Assembly (NCBI RefSeq): GCF_014174165.1
Contig: NZ_JABEQN010000025.1
Span: 1-61,120 of the forward strand
DNA length: 61,120 nt
Direction of reading: 5' to 3'
From: Gluconacetobacter dulcium
GTDB lineage: Bacteria > Pseudomonadota > Alphaproteobacteria > Acetobacterales > Acetobacteraceae
In this document: piece after piece, positions 28,572 through 38,845 of the stretch
Layout of the letters: each line of letters starts with the position of its first letter
Numbering within the stretch: the first letter of the stretch is position 1
Made by a program: the position numbers and the translations under genes
The notes under the pieces: model-generated
What the model saw: only the letters and a program-made list of their open reading frames with translations
Told to the model about the DNA's origin: nothing
Databases searched by the model: none

Positions 28572-29261
28572 CTAGACGTTGTAGCCGCCGCCGTTGGTTG
28601 CGCCGTAGATGTTGCCCAGTACGCCGGGGGCGGTGTTCGTGCCGGCCAGCAGCGACAGCGCGTTGCCGATGCCCGACATCAGGGCCGAACTCGATGCCGT
28701 GGTACCGCGCGCCAGCGCATTGCCCTGCCCGCCCAGCGCATTCAGCAACGTGCCGGCCGACGCATTGCCCTGGCTGCCCAGCGCGGACGCCGCCGAACTG
28801 CCCATGCCCGCCAGCCCCGACAGCGCATTCATGTAATCGCCGAACTGCTGCCCGGCATAATTCTGGGCATAATGCTGCAACGCATTCATCTGCCCGCCCG
28901 AAAGCGCCAGCCCCCGCGCCGCCGCCGACTGGTCGAGCGACTGCTCCCCCTGCTGCAAGGGAAACTGATAATACGGCGTGTCGGTAAACGCCTGATAGGC
29001 CGCCGCCGCCCCCGATCCCTGCCCCGAAGACCCGCCCGGCAAGCCCAGCAGACTCGCCAGACTATACAGCGCATTGGTCCCCGTCCCCACATAGGGCGAC
29101 AGGTTCCGGTCCGTCTGGTCATAGACGTTCTGCTGAAACTGCTGCGCCTGATTATAAGCCTGCGCCTGCTGCCGCGCCGCCTTCGATGCCGCGTCCGACC
29201 CGACGATCCCGCCCGCCAGAGACCCCAGCGCCGACAGCCCGCCCCCAATCGCCGTTACCAT
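28572..29261 (-). CDS. phage DNA-ejection/internal virion-like protein
   Basis: 229 residues from the ATG at 29261, overlapping the upstream stop (ATGGTAA). The N-terminus (TAIGGGLSALGSLAGGIVGSDAASKA) is Gly/Ala hydrophobic, then Gln/Asn/Tyr-rich QAYNQAQQFQQNVYDQTDRNL and PYVGTGTNALYSLASLLG; the C-terminus is Ser/Gly/Ala repeats. Podovirus ejection proteins (P22 gp7/gp20 class) share this amphipathic, low-complexity style. Assignment is by composition and context, not a diagnostic motif. Confidence 0.55.
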   Translation of the reverse strand: MVTAIGGGLSALGSLAGGIVGSDAASKAARQQAQAYNQAQQFQQNVYDQTDRNLSPYVGTGTNALYSLASLLGLPGGSSGQGSGAAAAYQAFTDTPYYQFPLQQGEQSLDQSAAARGLALSGGQMNALQHYAQNYAGQQFGDYMNALSGLAGMGSSAASALGSQGNASAGTLLNALGGQGNALARGTTASSSALMSGIGNALSLLAGTNTAPGVLGNIYGATNGGGYNV

Positions 29262-29734
29262 GCCCCGATCCACTTCCCATACTGGCGTTCCATTTCCACC
29301 CAGCCCAGCCGGCGAAAGATCGGCCCCACATCCAGCGGCCGGCCATTGGGCGCGCTATGCAGCTTGGTGCCGGTGATCATCCGCCGCACCCCCCGCGCGG
29401 CCAGCGTCCGCTCGGCCTCGCGAAACAGCCGGATTCCCGCCGTCCAGCGCCGATGCGCCGGCCGAACGTAATAAAGGTCGAAAAACGCATGGCAGACACT
29501 GCGATGATGCAGATGCGGCCACACCAGCGCCACCAGATACCCCGCCAGCACCCTGCCCTCGCGCATCGTCAGCACATGCAGCGCCCCGGCCGCCTCCAGC
29601 CGCGCGTAAGCCTCCAGGTCCGGATCGAGCGGCGCACGCTCCTGGTCGCTGGCCACCTCGCGAAAATGCGCCTGCCACAGCCCGCGCATCTCGCCTACCA
29701 CATCGCTCCATGGTTCGACGGCATACACCGTCAC
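29255..29734 (-). CDS. phage-encoded GNAT-like acetyltransferase
   Basis: 159 residues with a GNAT-like order: substrate half to about 60, HVLTMREGRVLAGYLVALVW (central strands), then FFDLYYVRPAHRRWTAGIRLFREAERTLAARG with the acyl-CoA loop region and GPIFRRLGWVEMERQYGKW at the end. GNAT proteins of this shape occur in tail modules of tailed phages; targets are unknown. Coupled by overlap on both sides. Confidence 0.75.
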   Translation of the reverse strand: MTVYAVEPWSDVVGEMRGLWQAHFREVASDQERAPLDPDLEAYARLEAAGALHVLTMREGRVLAGYLVALVWPHLHHRSVCHAFFDLYYVRPAHRRWTAGIRLFREAERTLAARGVRRMITGTKLHSAPNGRPLDVGPIFRRLGWVEMERQYGKWIGAW

Positions 29735-30075
29735 GACACGGTCACCAGCAGCCCGCCCGCCGAAATCGTCAGCGCCCCGCTCGCCGAAGCCTGCGCCGCG
29801 ATCGCATCGCCGGGTTGCAGAACCCGCCCGATTTCATTGGGACTGTTCCAGGTCTGCCCCGGCAGGATCGTCTGGCCGAAGGTCGTCGCCGCCGCCGGCC
29901 CCGCCGCCGCCCCGGACGGCACCAGATACAGCGTCACCGAAGCCGGCACGGTGCCCACATTGCACACGCCCAGACTATCAATCCGCGCAATCACCCCCGC
30001 CGGCGCGGTATAAAGCGCGGCAATCGCCCCAGGCACACTCTGGGCGGGGATCAGGGCAACAGGCTGAACGGACAT
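29731..30075 (-). CDS. phage structural protein, beta-rich, 114 aa
   Basis: Starts at the ATG at 30075 ([12 protein letters not shown]) and overlaps the acetyltransferase start. The sequence is mostly short hydrophobic strands with Thr/Val/Gly ([29 protein letters not shown]), like small tail or head-tail beta-sandwich proteins. It is the first gene of this arm on the minus strand; its upstream neighbours are cellular genes. 30076-30211 holds no gene and contains the junction. Confidence 0.6.
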   Translation of the reverse strand: MSVQPVALIPAQSVPGAIAALYTAPAGVIARIDSLGVCNVGTVPASVTLYLVPSGAAAGPAAATTFGQTILPGQTWNSPNEIGRVLQPGDAIAAQASASGALTISAGGLLVTVS

Positions 30076-30211
30076 ACGGCATCGACCTTCGCGCAACGCC
30101 CCCAAAGGGGGCCGGATGGTGAGCGATGCCTGCGCCCGATACCCGCTTCTACCGCACGAAGAGTTTTCCATACAAGCCGAAGAAACCGCACAGGATCAAA
30201 AACCCACCGCC

Positions 30212-30787
30212 CTACCCGGCCACGATCTCCACCGCCACCGCCCCCGCGCCCAACAGGCCGAACCGCCACGCCACATGCGCGGCCCCCCACGCCGGCACGA
30301 AAGCCAGCGCATAAGGCGAAACGCTGCTCACCAGATCGCACCCGCCCGCCCGGCCCGACACCCAGTCCACCGTGCCCGCGCCATAGCAGCACAGCGTCCG
30401 CAACCGTCCCGGCGGCAAAGGACCAGCCTCCGTCCACGCCGTCGGATCGCCCAGCACGACCGTCAGCGTCGCACACACCGCCAGCGCCGCCACCAGCGCC
30501 GCCGTCTGCTCCACATCCTCGATCAGAAACGCCGGATAGCGCCGCCGCATGTCAGGCCGCCGCAACGCCAGCGTCACCTCGTCCAGCGTGCCGCACAGCA
30601 CGACACGCCCCGCCGGCAGCGCACACGCCTCCAACGTCTCATGCCACGCAGGCGGCACGGCACGCGCCCACACCACCATATCCACCCCCGGCCCCGCGAG
30701 GTCCGCCAGCACTCCGGGCAACGCCGAAGCCCGCACATAGGGGGCCGTCCGCCGCTCGGCTCCGGACCAGCTTTCCATCAGGAACAT
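30212..30787 (-). CDS. divergent DUF1826-like protein, 191 aa
   Basis: Starts 3 bases after the DUF1826 stop. The order [66 protein letters not shown] follows the DUF1826 pattern (VWRRPLP-type start, LLEDV helix, LLCxYxGPGxxW block) but the R-F-H-x-D metal-like motif of the family is missing. I read it as a decayed or specialised paralogue of its neighbour; this is inference. The genes lie divergent to a COG0523 GTPase. Confidence 0.55.
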   Translation of the reverse strand: MFLMESWSGAERRTAPYVRASALPGVLADLAGPGVDMVVWARAVPPAWHETLEACALPAGRVVLCGTLDEVTLALRRPDMRRRYPAFLIEDVEQTAALVAALAVCATLTVVLGDPTAWTEAGPLPPGRLRTLCCYGAGTVDWVSGRAGGCDLVSSVSPYALAFVPAWGAAHVAWRFGLLGAGAVAVEIVAG

Positions 30788-30790
30788 CGC

Positions 30791-31405
30791 TCAGGCCGCG
30801 ATCATCACGGGCGCATCATCCGCCGCCCCGCACGCATCGGCGGCATCGACCGTCAGCAGCAGCCGCACCCGCTCGGCCTCGGGCAAACCCGAAAGCGGCG
30901 GCGAACGGTGCAGCACATGCCCCTCCTCCCGCCAGTTGGCAAACCGACGCCCCTTCAGCAGCACCACCGCACCGGTCCGCGCCTGCCCGATGCGCGCCCC
31001 GCCATCCGCCGTCCACTGCACGCCCGGCCCCACATACGCGCACAGCAGCCGCAACCCCACCTGATCGACATGGAACCTGCGGCAACTGTCGGTCACGATC
31101 CGCTCCAAACGCAGCCGCACCGCCTGCTGCCCGGCCACCGTGCCATAAAGCCGCGCCAGATCCAGCACATCCTCCAGCAGCGCCACGGTCCGCCCGGTAA
31201 AAGCGCCCGCGATCCCGGCCCCAATCTCCGGCACCGTCCCCCGCGCCTGAATCAGCCGCGCCCCCTCGGCCAGATACGCACCAGCCGCCTCCCGCACCCG
31301 CGCCACCGGCACCCGAGGACGCTCCACGATAAAGCGTCCCTCCTCCCGGATCGCGGCACAACCCGCCAGATCACTCAGTCGATCGCGCGTGGGACAGCAG
31401 GACAT
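30791..31405 (-). CDS. DUF1826 domain protein, zinc-homeostasis associated
   Basis: 204 residues. Family landmarks: [57 protein letters not shown] and VLHRSPP near the C-terminus. DUF1826 genes are repeatedly found beside COG0523 GTPases in zinc-limitation regulons; their biochemical role is unknown. Here the GTPase is divergent and a Zur-like box lies between them. His/Cys/Asp residues in CRRFHVD are possible metal ligands. Confidence 0.82.
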   Translation of the reverse strand: MSCCPTRDRLSDLAGCAAIREEGRFIVERPRVPVARVREAAGAYLAEGARLIQARGTVPEIGAGIAGAFTGRTVALLEDVLDLARLYGTVAGQQAVRLRLERIVTDSCRRFHVDQVGLRLLCAYVGPGVQWTADGGARIGQARTGAVVLLKGRRFANWREEGHVLHRSPPLSGLPEAERVRLLLTVDAADACGAADDAPVMIAA

Positions 31406-31433
31406 CGAACGAACACCACTCTACCGCATGAAT

Positions 31434-31453
31434 TGATATATTATAACATACGA
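31434..31453. promoter_or_regulatory. candidate Zur box between DUF1826 and COG0523 genes
   Basis: TGATATATTATAACATACGA is an imperfect palindrome (14 of 20 positions) whose TTATAACAT core resembles alphaproteobacterial Zur sites. It sits in the 93-base divergent promoter region. Zinc-dependent repression of both directions is inferred. Confidence 0.6.
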
Positions 31454-31498
31454 TGTAGAGACCACAAACACAACCTTCCTCCTCGGAGCATCGCGAAC

Positions 31499-32710
<1,212 letters not shown>

Positions 32711-32810
32711 ACCCCAGGCCCGACCGCTCCGCGCCGGAGACCGGCAAAGCCGCGCGACCTGCCGGCCGATCAGGTCCGGCAGACATGCGAAACAATGCCC
32801 GAACCGACCG

Positions 32811-33002
32811 TCATACGGCCTCCGGCGCCTCGCGCACCGGCCGCCTGACCAGTTCCCCGCCGCAATTCGGGCACCGCTGATCCAGCATCTCCGCCGCGCA
32901 GCCAACGCAAAAGGTGCATTCGAACGAACAGATCACCGCCTCACGCGACGAAGGCGGCAATCCCCTGCCGCAACAGCCGCAATCCGGGCGCATCTCAAGC
33001 AT
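32811..33002 (-). CDS. DUF1272 zinc-ribbon protein
   Basis: 63 residues from the ATG at 33002, which overlaps the rhodanese stop by 8 bases. It holds eight cysteines in pairs: CGCCGRGLPP, CSFECTFCVGC, RCPNCGGELVRRP, the DUF1272 pattern likely binding two zinc ions. Function is not established. Coupled to the rhodanese gene and divergent from the FtrA-type regulator, a grouping often kept together. Confidence 0.88.
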   Translation of the reverse strand: MLEMRPDCGCCGRGLPPSSREAVICSFECTFCVGCAAEMLDQRCPNCGGELVRRPVREAPEAV

Positions 33003-33396
33003 GGGCCACGTCCTGAAGGGTAAAGCCTTCATCCACCCACCCCGCCACGCCGCCGGTCATGATCTTCACCGGCCGTCCCAGCCGGGTCAGACGCAACGCG
33101 CCACGCGCGGCGCCATTACAGTGCGGCCCGGCACAATAGGTCACGAAGACCGTCTCCCCGGACCACGCCGCCATACGCGCGGCGGTGATCTTTCCATGCG
33201 GTATATTCAGCGCCCCGGCGATATGCCCCCGCGCGAAGAGACCGGGCGCACGCACATCGAGCAACACGAAATCGGCCTGCCCGGCCATCGCCGCATGCAC
33301 ATCCCAACAATCGGTTTCAAACCCGAACAACGCGGAGAAATACGCCACGGCCTCGGCGGACGGCGCGGGCGGAATGGTGGTGACGGATGACGCCAT
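32995..33396 (-). CDS. rhodanese-like domain protein
   Basis: 133 residues from the ATG at 33396. Single rhodanese domain: FVLLDVRAPGLFARGHIAGALNIPHG, then the active loop YCAGPHCNGAAR with the catalytic cysteine at residue 93 and a six-residue loop typical of sulfurtransferases, and TGGVAGWVDEG at the end. It likely moves sulfane sulfur in the cytoplasm. Divergent from the regulator with a shared candidate operator. Confidence 0.88.
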   Translation of the reverse strand: MASSVTTIPPAPSAEAVAYFSALFGFETDCWDVHAAMAGQADFVLLDVRAPGLFARGHIAGALNIPHGKITAARMAAWSGETVFVTYCAGPHCNGAARGALRLTRLGRPVKIMTGGVAGWVDEGFTLQDVAHA

Positions 33397-33452
33397 CGAA
33401 CGGCTCCCAGCTTCTTCTCCCGCCAGTGTCCGTCCCGCGCCCCGCGCTTGCA

Positions 33453-33470
33453 ATTGGCATAAACGCCAAT
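33453..33470. promoter_or_regulatory. candidate operator between rhodanese and FtrA-type genes
   Basis: ATTGGC and GCCAAT are a perfect inverted repeat with a 6-base spacer (ATAAAC), ending 4 bases before the regulator ATG in the divergent promoter. It would let the regulator control both directions. The assignment is positional. Confidence 0.55.
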
Positions 33471-33474
33471 CATC

Positions 33475-34485
33475 ATGCAGATCATGCCAGACACAACCGG
33501 CCCGCTGGTCGCCGCCCTGCTCTATGACGGCCTGTGTACGTTCGAATTCGGCATCGTCTCCGAAATCTTCGGCCTGCCGCGCCCGGAAATGGGGCCGGGC
33601 TGGTACCGTTTCGCCAGTTGCGCCATCGAAGCCGGCCCCCTCCGCGCCCATGGCGGCTTCACCATCCTCCCCGATCACGGCCCGGACCTTCTGGATCAGG
33701 CGGACCTGATCGTCATCCCCGGCTGGAAAGACACCGAAGCCCCGGTTCCGCCCGCTCTGGTCGACCAATTGCGCCGCGCCCACGCACGCGGGGCCAGACT
33801 GGCCTCGATCTGTTCCGGAGCTTTCGTGCTGGCCGCCACCGGCCTGCTCGACGGCGCCCCGGTCACGACCCACTGGCGCCATGCGGCGGCCCTGCAACGC
33901 CGCTTCCCCGCCATCCGCGTCGACAGCACGTCCCTGTACCGCGAAACCGACCGCCTCTTCACCTCCGCCGGCAGCGCCGCCGGCATCGACCTGCTGATCG
34001 CCATCGTCCGTCAGGATTTCGGCCCGGCGGCCGCCAATTCGGTAGCCCGCCGCATCGTCATGCCCGCCCATCGTGCCGGCGGTCAGGCGCAGTTTCTCGA
34101 ACATCCCGTCAGCCCGCGCGCCAACACCGACATCGCCCCCCTCATCGACCGGGTGCGGCAGACGCTCCACCAACCCTGGCCCATCGCCCGCCTGGCCAAG
34201 GAAGCCGGCATGAGCCGCCGCAGCTTCGAACGCCGCATCGTCGCCGCCACCGGCATGCCGGCCGGAGAATGGCTGGCCGCCGAACGCATCGCGGCCGCCC
34301 AGACCATCCTGCGTGAAACGACCTGCCCGATGGAAGAAGTCGCGCAGGCCGTCGGTTTTGGCAGCGTCTTCGCGCTGCGCCACCATTTTCGCAACCGCGT
34401 CAAACTCAGCCCCAGAGAATACCGCCGCAACTTCGCAGGCCAGGACACATCCCCCAGAACGCCACGGGGCGGCCCCCCCGCCTAA
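33475..34485 (+). CDS. GlxA/FtrA-type AraC-family transcriptional regulator
   Basis: 336 residues. N-terminal DJ-1/PfpI-like domain (LYDGLCTFEFGIVSEIFGLPRP, IVIPGW, RLASICSGAFVLAATGLLDG with the nucleophile-elbow Cys) and a C-terminal AraC double helix-turn-helix (IARLAKEAGMSRRSFERRI, MEEVAQAVGFGSVFALRHHF). FtrA-type regulators usually activate an adjacent divergent rhodanese or export gene, as here. An ATG at 33484 is an alternative start; neither has a strong ribosome-binding site. Its stop overlaps the convergent fusion gene by 4 bases. Confidence 0.9.
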   Translation: MQIMPDTTGPLVAALLYDGLCTFEFGIVSEIFGLPRPEMGPGWYRFASCAIEAGPLRAHGGFTILPDHGPDLLDQADLIVIPGWKDTEAPVPPALVDQLRRAHARGARLASICSGAFVLAATGLLDGAPVTTHWRHAAALQRRFPAIRVDSTSLYRETDRLFTSAGSAAGIDLLIAIVRQDFGPAAANSVARRIVMPAHRAGGQAQFLEHPVSPRANTDIAPLIDRVRQTLHQPWPIARLAKEAGMSRRSFERRIVAATGMPAGEWLAAERIAAAQTILRETTCPMEEVAQAVGFGSVFALRHHFRNRVKLSPREYRRNFAGQDTSPRTPRGGPPA

Positions 34486-37160
34486 TCAGCCTCCCCGATA
34501 AAGCCCGTCGCTTCCAGCTTCCGGTTATCGATCCGAAAGAACCCCATCGGATACCGCCGGGAGAGGGTCTTCCCCATCTTGATCCCCTTCAGGACATCGA
34601 ACAGCAGCGGCACGTTGAACCCCACCTTCAAGCCCGCCGCCTTGCGCACCTCGGCAAAGGTCGGCGAGTCCGGGTCGGCGATATTATAGACCTCGATCCC
34701 TTTCTCCCCGGCCTTCAGCCCGCGCTCCATCAGATGCACCATCGCCCTGGCCGCATAGGTCGACGAGATGAAGTGCGAGTTCCTGTAAAGAGAAAACATC
34801 TTCCGCATCCGGCTCCAGTTCAGGGATTCGACGAGGAAGGCATGGCTCTGGGCCACGGCGATGCGGTACAGGTCGATATGCATGTCCTTCTGATAGGAGG
34901 CCAGGATATCCTCCCCCAGAATCTTGCTCCGCGCATATTCCTGCATGAAATATTCAAAGAAATATTGTTTCGCGATCGGCTTGCCCAGATCGATGCGCGG
35001 CGTCTCCTCCGTCACCAGCCGCGTGGTCGGCGACCCGTAGACGACCATGGAACTGGCCTGCCCGAAATAAGACACCCCCTGCCGCACACAGGCTTTCGCC
35101 AGCCGGTCGAGATTCGTGACATTGACGATCTCCATCGTCGCCACATCCGACAGGCTGGCCGCCAGATGGATCACCGCACGGGCTCCGCGAACCAGATCGT
35201 CGAACGCCTCGTCGGGCAGGTCCGGCCGGGCAAAATCGCACTGCACCCACTCCACGCGCACATCATCGGGAATCGTGCTGCGGAACTGCCCCCGGATGCG
35301 GTATCCGCGCCGGGCAAGCTGGCCGATCACGGCATGCCCCAGATTACCGGTCGCCCCCGTCACCACCACCAGCGGGCGCGTCTCGTCGTCCATATGCAGG
35401 GCAGAGAGGGTCCCCAGCCTGGTTTTCATGACCTCCTCCCGCACCCTGTCGGCCAGCCGGATCGCCAGCGCCATGATCATCAGGGTCGGGTTGGCATGGC
35501 CGCTGGTCGGAAACACCGACGCCCCGACCACATGCAACCCTTTCACCCCATGCACCTGCAACGCGGGATCGACCACGCTGGTCGCCGGATCGGTGCCCAT
35601 CCGGGTGGTGCCGGCCGTATGCGCCATGTCATAGACGACAAGCGACGAGAGATCCTCCGTGTCGAATCCGGGCGCGAAGCGCAGGCCCCCGATCCCGCTC
35701 CGTTCGAAATCTTCCCGAAGAAGACGCGCGAAACCCAGCATGCTCCGGCGAAGATCGTCCGATATCTCCCAACTGACCACCGGCAGTCTCAGGCCCAGCC
35801 GGTCGGTCTTTTCCGCCAGCGTCACCCGGTTGCCTTCCTCCGGCGGCTGTTCGGAAATGATGTTCAGCGTCACCCCGTCCAGCCGTCGTCCCCTGCCACC
35901 TCCCGCATAATCCCGCGCCACCATGTTCGCATTCAGGAATACGGCGGCATCGGCCACCGCGCGGCGGATTTTCTCGGGTATCCTGCGGTAGTTCAATAAT
36001 TTCCGCCCAACCGACGACAGGACGAGCCCGCTATTGCGCAGCACCGTCAGGCCATCCCTCAACGGCGCATGGCTTTCCCGCTTCGCCAGGCGCCCCAATG
36101 CCATCAGCGGATCGTCGCTGGCGATGCTCACCCCGGCAAAGGCGGCCATATTCGGCATCCGAAAGTCCGACTGGGCCTCCGGCGACAGCGCCACCCCGCA
36201 GGAATACATATAGACCCGGTAATCCCTCTGGAGCGGATAGAACCCCAGAAGCGCCGCCGCTTTCTCCCGATAATCCGGCGAAAAATCCCCCAGCCTGACA
36301 CTGGGATGATCCGTCAGATAGCGCCCCACCGGCCCATGCTCCGCCCCCGGCGACAGCAGCAGAAGCCGCGCATTCTCAATCGTTCCGGCGGCAAGTATCA
36401 CCTGATTGCACCAGATCGTGCCCCGATTGCCACCCGTCAGCGACGAAAGGACATCGACCCCGGTCACACTTCCCCCATCCACCCGGACGCGCGCCGCCGT
36501 CGCCTTCAGAAAAACCGTCACGTCCCGATGATCTTCCGCCAGAAAATCGGCGCCGAAACGCATGACATCGGTCAGGGCATGGCGCGAACGGGCAAACTGC
36601 CAGAAGAACGACCTGAAACGGCCAAGCGTCGCCAGTTCGGGCGGCTCGCGGCGCCCCATGGCCTTCCACAGCGCCGATCCCTGAAGCAGCGGCCCGAGGT
36701 CCAGATAACGCGCGGCCCGCTCCAGAAAAGGCCGCAGGTCGGCATCTCCGACCGGCCAGCCGGAATTGGCGATCCACCCCCGTTTCGCGTAATCGACCGG
36801 GTCGAACGCCGCCACTTTTCCGGCCCACGCGGCCGTCGATCCCCCGAGAACCCGGCAGCGGATACCGAATCTCTGCCGATCGGCGCTCCAGACTTTCATC
36901 TGGACATCGTTCTGCTTCCGTCTGGCCTCCTGAACCGCGTCATTCAGAAGCGATCCATTGACCTCGACCTCGTTGAGCGCCTCGATCTCCGGCGTTTCCT
37001 CCCGATCCCCGCTTTCCAGTAAGGCAATCTTCAGATTATGTCCGGCCAGTTCGCGCACCAGCGTCAGGCCGGCCGCACCACCACCGATAATGACAACGTC
37101 GAAAGGCTTGGAAAGGGCGCCAGAATCCGTCGCAGCTTCAAAATCCACATAGACTGTCAT
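34482..37160 (-). CDS. GMC oxidoreductase fused to an NAD-dependent epimerase/dehydratase
   Basis: 892 residues, about the sum of two enzymes. Residues 1 to about 580 are a GMC flavoenzyme: FAD motif VVIIGGGAAGLTLVREL at 22-38, LGGSTAAWAGK, and the C-terminal HTAGTTRMG and SGHANPT active-site block. Residues from about 597 are an extended short-chain dehydrogenase: VVTGATGNLGHAVIG for NAD, HLAASLSDV, and the catalytic YxxxK in EYARSKILGED. The joint (EEVMKTRLGTLSALHMDDETRP) shows no stop or frameshift. Substrates unknown; a two-step oxidation/epimerisation of a sugar or polyol is possible. Confidence 0.88.
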   Translation of the reverse strand: MTVYVDFEAATDSGALSKPFDVVIIGGGAAGLTLVRELAGHNLKIALLESGDREETPEIEALNEVEVNGSLLNDAVQEARRKQNDVQMKVWSADRQRFGIRCRVLGGSTAAWAGKVAAFDPVDYAKRGWIANSGWPVGDADLRPFLERAARYLDLGPLLQGSALWKAMGRREPPELATLGRFRSFFWQFARSRHALTDVMRFGADFLAEDHRDVTVFLKATAARVRVDGGSVTGVDVLSSLTGGNRGTIWCNQVILAAGTIENARLLLLSPGAEHGPVGRYLTDHPSVRLGDFSPDYREKAAALLGFYPLQRDYRVYMYSCGVALSPEAQSDFRMPNMAAFAGVSIASDDPLMALGRLAKRESHAPLRDGLTVLRNSGLVLSSVGRKLLNYRRIPEKIRRAVADAAVFLNANMVARDYAGGGRGRRLDGVTLNIISEQPPEEGNRVTLAEKTDRLGLRLPVVSWEISDDLRRSMLGFARLLREDFERSGIGGLRFAPGFDTEDLSSLVVYDMAHTAGTTRMGTDPATSVVDPALQVHGVKGLHVVGASVFPTSGHANPTLMIMALAIRLADRVREEVMKTRLGTLSALHMDDETRPLVVVTGATGNLGHAVIGQLARRGYRIRGQFRSTIPDDVRVEWVQCDFARPDLPDEAFDDLVRGARAVIHLAASLSDVATMEIVNVTNLDRLAKACVRQGVSYFGQASSMVVYGSPTTRLVTEETPRIDLGKPIAKQYFFEYFMQEYARSKILGEDILASYQKDMHIDLYRIAVAQSHAFLVESLNWSRMRKMFSLYRNSHFISSTYAARAMVHLMERGLKAGEKGIEVYNIADPDSPTFAEVRKAAGLKVGFNVPLLFDVLKGIKMGKTLSRRYPMGFFRIDNRKLEATGFIGEAD

Positions 37161-37536
37161 ACGAACGCACTCCGGATTATTCTTGTTTTTTTACTGTTCC
37201 CATTACAAAAATCGTATGCCGCTCCGAACGAAGAGATCAAAATCAGGACCAGCGGATTTCCAGAAATAGTCAGGAACCATTCCGACCTGATCTGAAGGAA
37301 GAGCATCAAACAACAGTGAAAATCGAACAATGTCGTGAAGCACGATGCGCGGAATCCGCCCTACAGGCAGGCATGGCAGCCGCCGGCCACTGCAAGGCAA
37401 GCCGACATGGCAAAATTCTGTCTCAATACGCCACGCGACGGCCCCGGTTTCAGGCCGCCGCCATTTTTGGCGCCACTCTTTCCGACGTTATCACAATTAT
37501 TTCAAAACCACCGGGAGCGCCCGATCGGGCTCTGCT
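37161..37536. other. 376-base gap, no gene recognised
   Basis: Lies between the fusion gene start and the methyltransferase stop, both minus strand. The part near 37161-37320 is AT-richer and likely carries the fusion gene promoter. TCCGACCTGATCTG near 37280 recurs near 10226. No ORF with coding character or hairpin terminator was found. Confidence 0.4.
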
Positions 37537-38796
37537 TCACGCGGCGGCCCGCAGCAACACCCGGTTCAGGCTCTCCAGCACGGTAAAGCCCTCACGCCAC
37601 ACCTTGAGGAAGCGGCTTCGTTCCATGCCCCCATCGGCCATCAACCCGGCCAGAGCGCCCACGCTGCGCGTACCGTCCACCAGCGGCAGAATGGTCCGTA
37701 TCTGCGGCGGCACCGGTACCGGCACGGTCAGCGTACCGAAGGCGAAGGGCAGCATACCATCCGGCCGGATCTGCCGCGCCAGTTCGGCACCGGGCATTTC
37801 CCGCATCACCGGCACCGCGTCGGCATCGCAGCAATCGGGCGCCGCCACCCGCGCGCCCTTGCGCACCACATAGGCGACATGGGTCGCCATGTTCCCCGTC
37901 AGCGCCTCGGCCACACAGGCCCGCTCCCGCCAGCCCAGTTCCGCCACCCGCGCCCGCAGGCGCGGATTGGGCAGGAACAGTGCTGGGTCATAGCGCGCCG
38001 GCTCCATCAGACACGCGGGCTCCAGCCCCGCCCCGTCGAGCAGGTCCAGAAAGCCCCCGATCGTATAAGCCCGGTCACGCGGATTCAGCAGCAGGTCATA
38101 CAGCCCCGCATCCCCGCCGGTCAGATGATCGCCGAAATTGCCGTTCTGGCGCAGCCAGGCCGTCGCCGGCAGGGCCGCCATCACCCGCTTGGCGGTCCCC
38201 AGCCGCTCCGCCGGCTTCTGGCCATGCGGCGCCAGGATCTCCAGCGCCTCCTGCACCATATAGACACCGGTCCGCCCATAGGGGGCATAGACCATCAGCC
38301 CCATCCCCCCACCGGGCGCCAGCAGGCCGACCAGCCCGCCCAGCACGGCCGCCGGGTCGGGCAGATGATGCAGCACCCCGCAGCAATCGATATAGTCGAA
38401 CGCCCCCAGATCCAACGCACCCGGCGCATTCAGAGACCCCTGGACGAAGCGGATATTCCCCAACCCCCGCGCCTCGGCCCGCGCCTGGGCAATCCCCAGC
38501 GCATGGGTGGAGCGATCGACGCACACCACCTCGCCCGCCCGGCCCGCGCGCGCCAGATGCGTGGCGAGCATGATCGCGCCATCCCCGGTGCCGCACCCGG
38601 CCACCAGCGCCCGCAACGGCACCGCCTGCGGCCGCCGGGCACCGAACACCCAGTAATCGATCTCCCGCAGATGGCTGGGGCTGCCGATCAGCAGCCGCTT
38701 CGCCTCGTCACGCGGATCGCGCTGGGGATAGGGATAAGCCTCGTACTGGGCCGCCAGATCGGCATCGCGCGCATCGGCGCCGGAGAGGGTGGTCAT
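37537..38796 (-). CDS. class I SAM-dependent methyltransferase
   Basis: 419 residues. The methyltransferase core spans about 40-190: motif I VAGCGTGDGAIML, acidic VVCVDRSTHALGIAQARA, then DYIDCCGVLHHLPDPAAVL and GLLAPGGGMGLMVY. The C-terminal half (about 230-419) is an extra domain without recognised motif (VDGTRSVGALAGLM resembles a small PqqD-like winged helix, uncertain). Related proteins methylate small molecules or peptides. The short N-terminal YEAYPYPQRDP is typical of this subgroup. Substrate unknown. Confidence 0.85.
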   Translation of the reverse strand: MTTLSGADARDADLAAQYEAYPYPQRDPRDEAKRLLIGSPSHLREIDYWVFGARRPQAVPLRALVAGCGTGDGAIMLATHLARAGRAGEVVCVDRSTHALGIAQARAEARGLGNIRFVQGSLNAPGALDLGAFDYIDCCGVLHHLPDPAAVLGGLVGLLAPGGGMGLMVYAPYGRTGVYMVQEALEILAPHGQKPAERLGTAKRVMAALPATAWLRQNGNFGDHLTGGDAGLYDLLLNPRDRAYTIGGFLDLLDGAGLEPACLMEPARYDPALFLPNPRLRARVAELGWRERACVAEALTGNMATHVAYVVRKGARVAAPDCCDADAVPVMREMPGAELARQIRPDGMLPFAFGTLTVPVPVPPQIRTILPLVDGTRSVGALAGLMADGGMERSRFLKVWREGFTVLESLNRVLLRAAA

Positions 38797-38845
38797 AACG
38801 CTTCCCGCAATCAGATCGTAAGGGCAGTTCCGACCCGCGCAGCCA

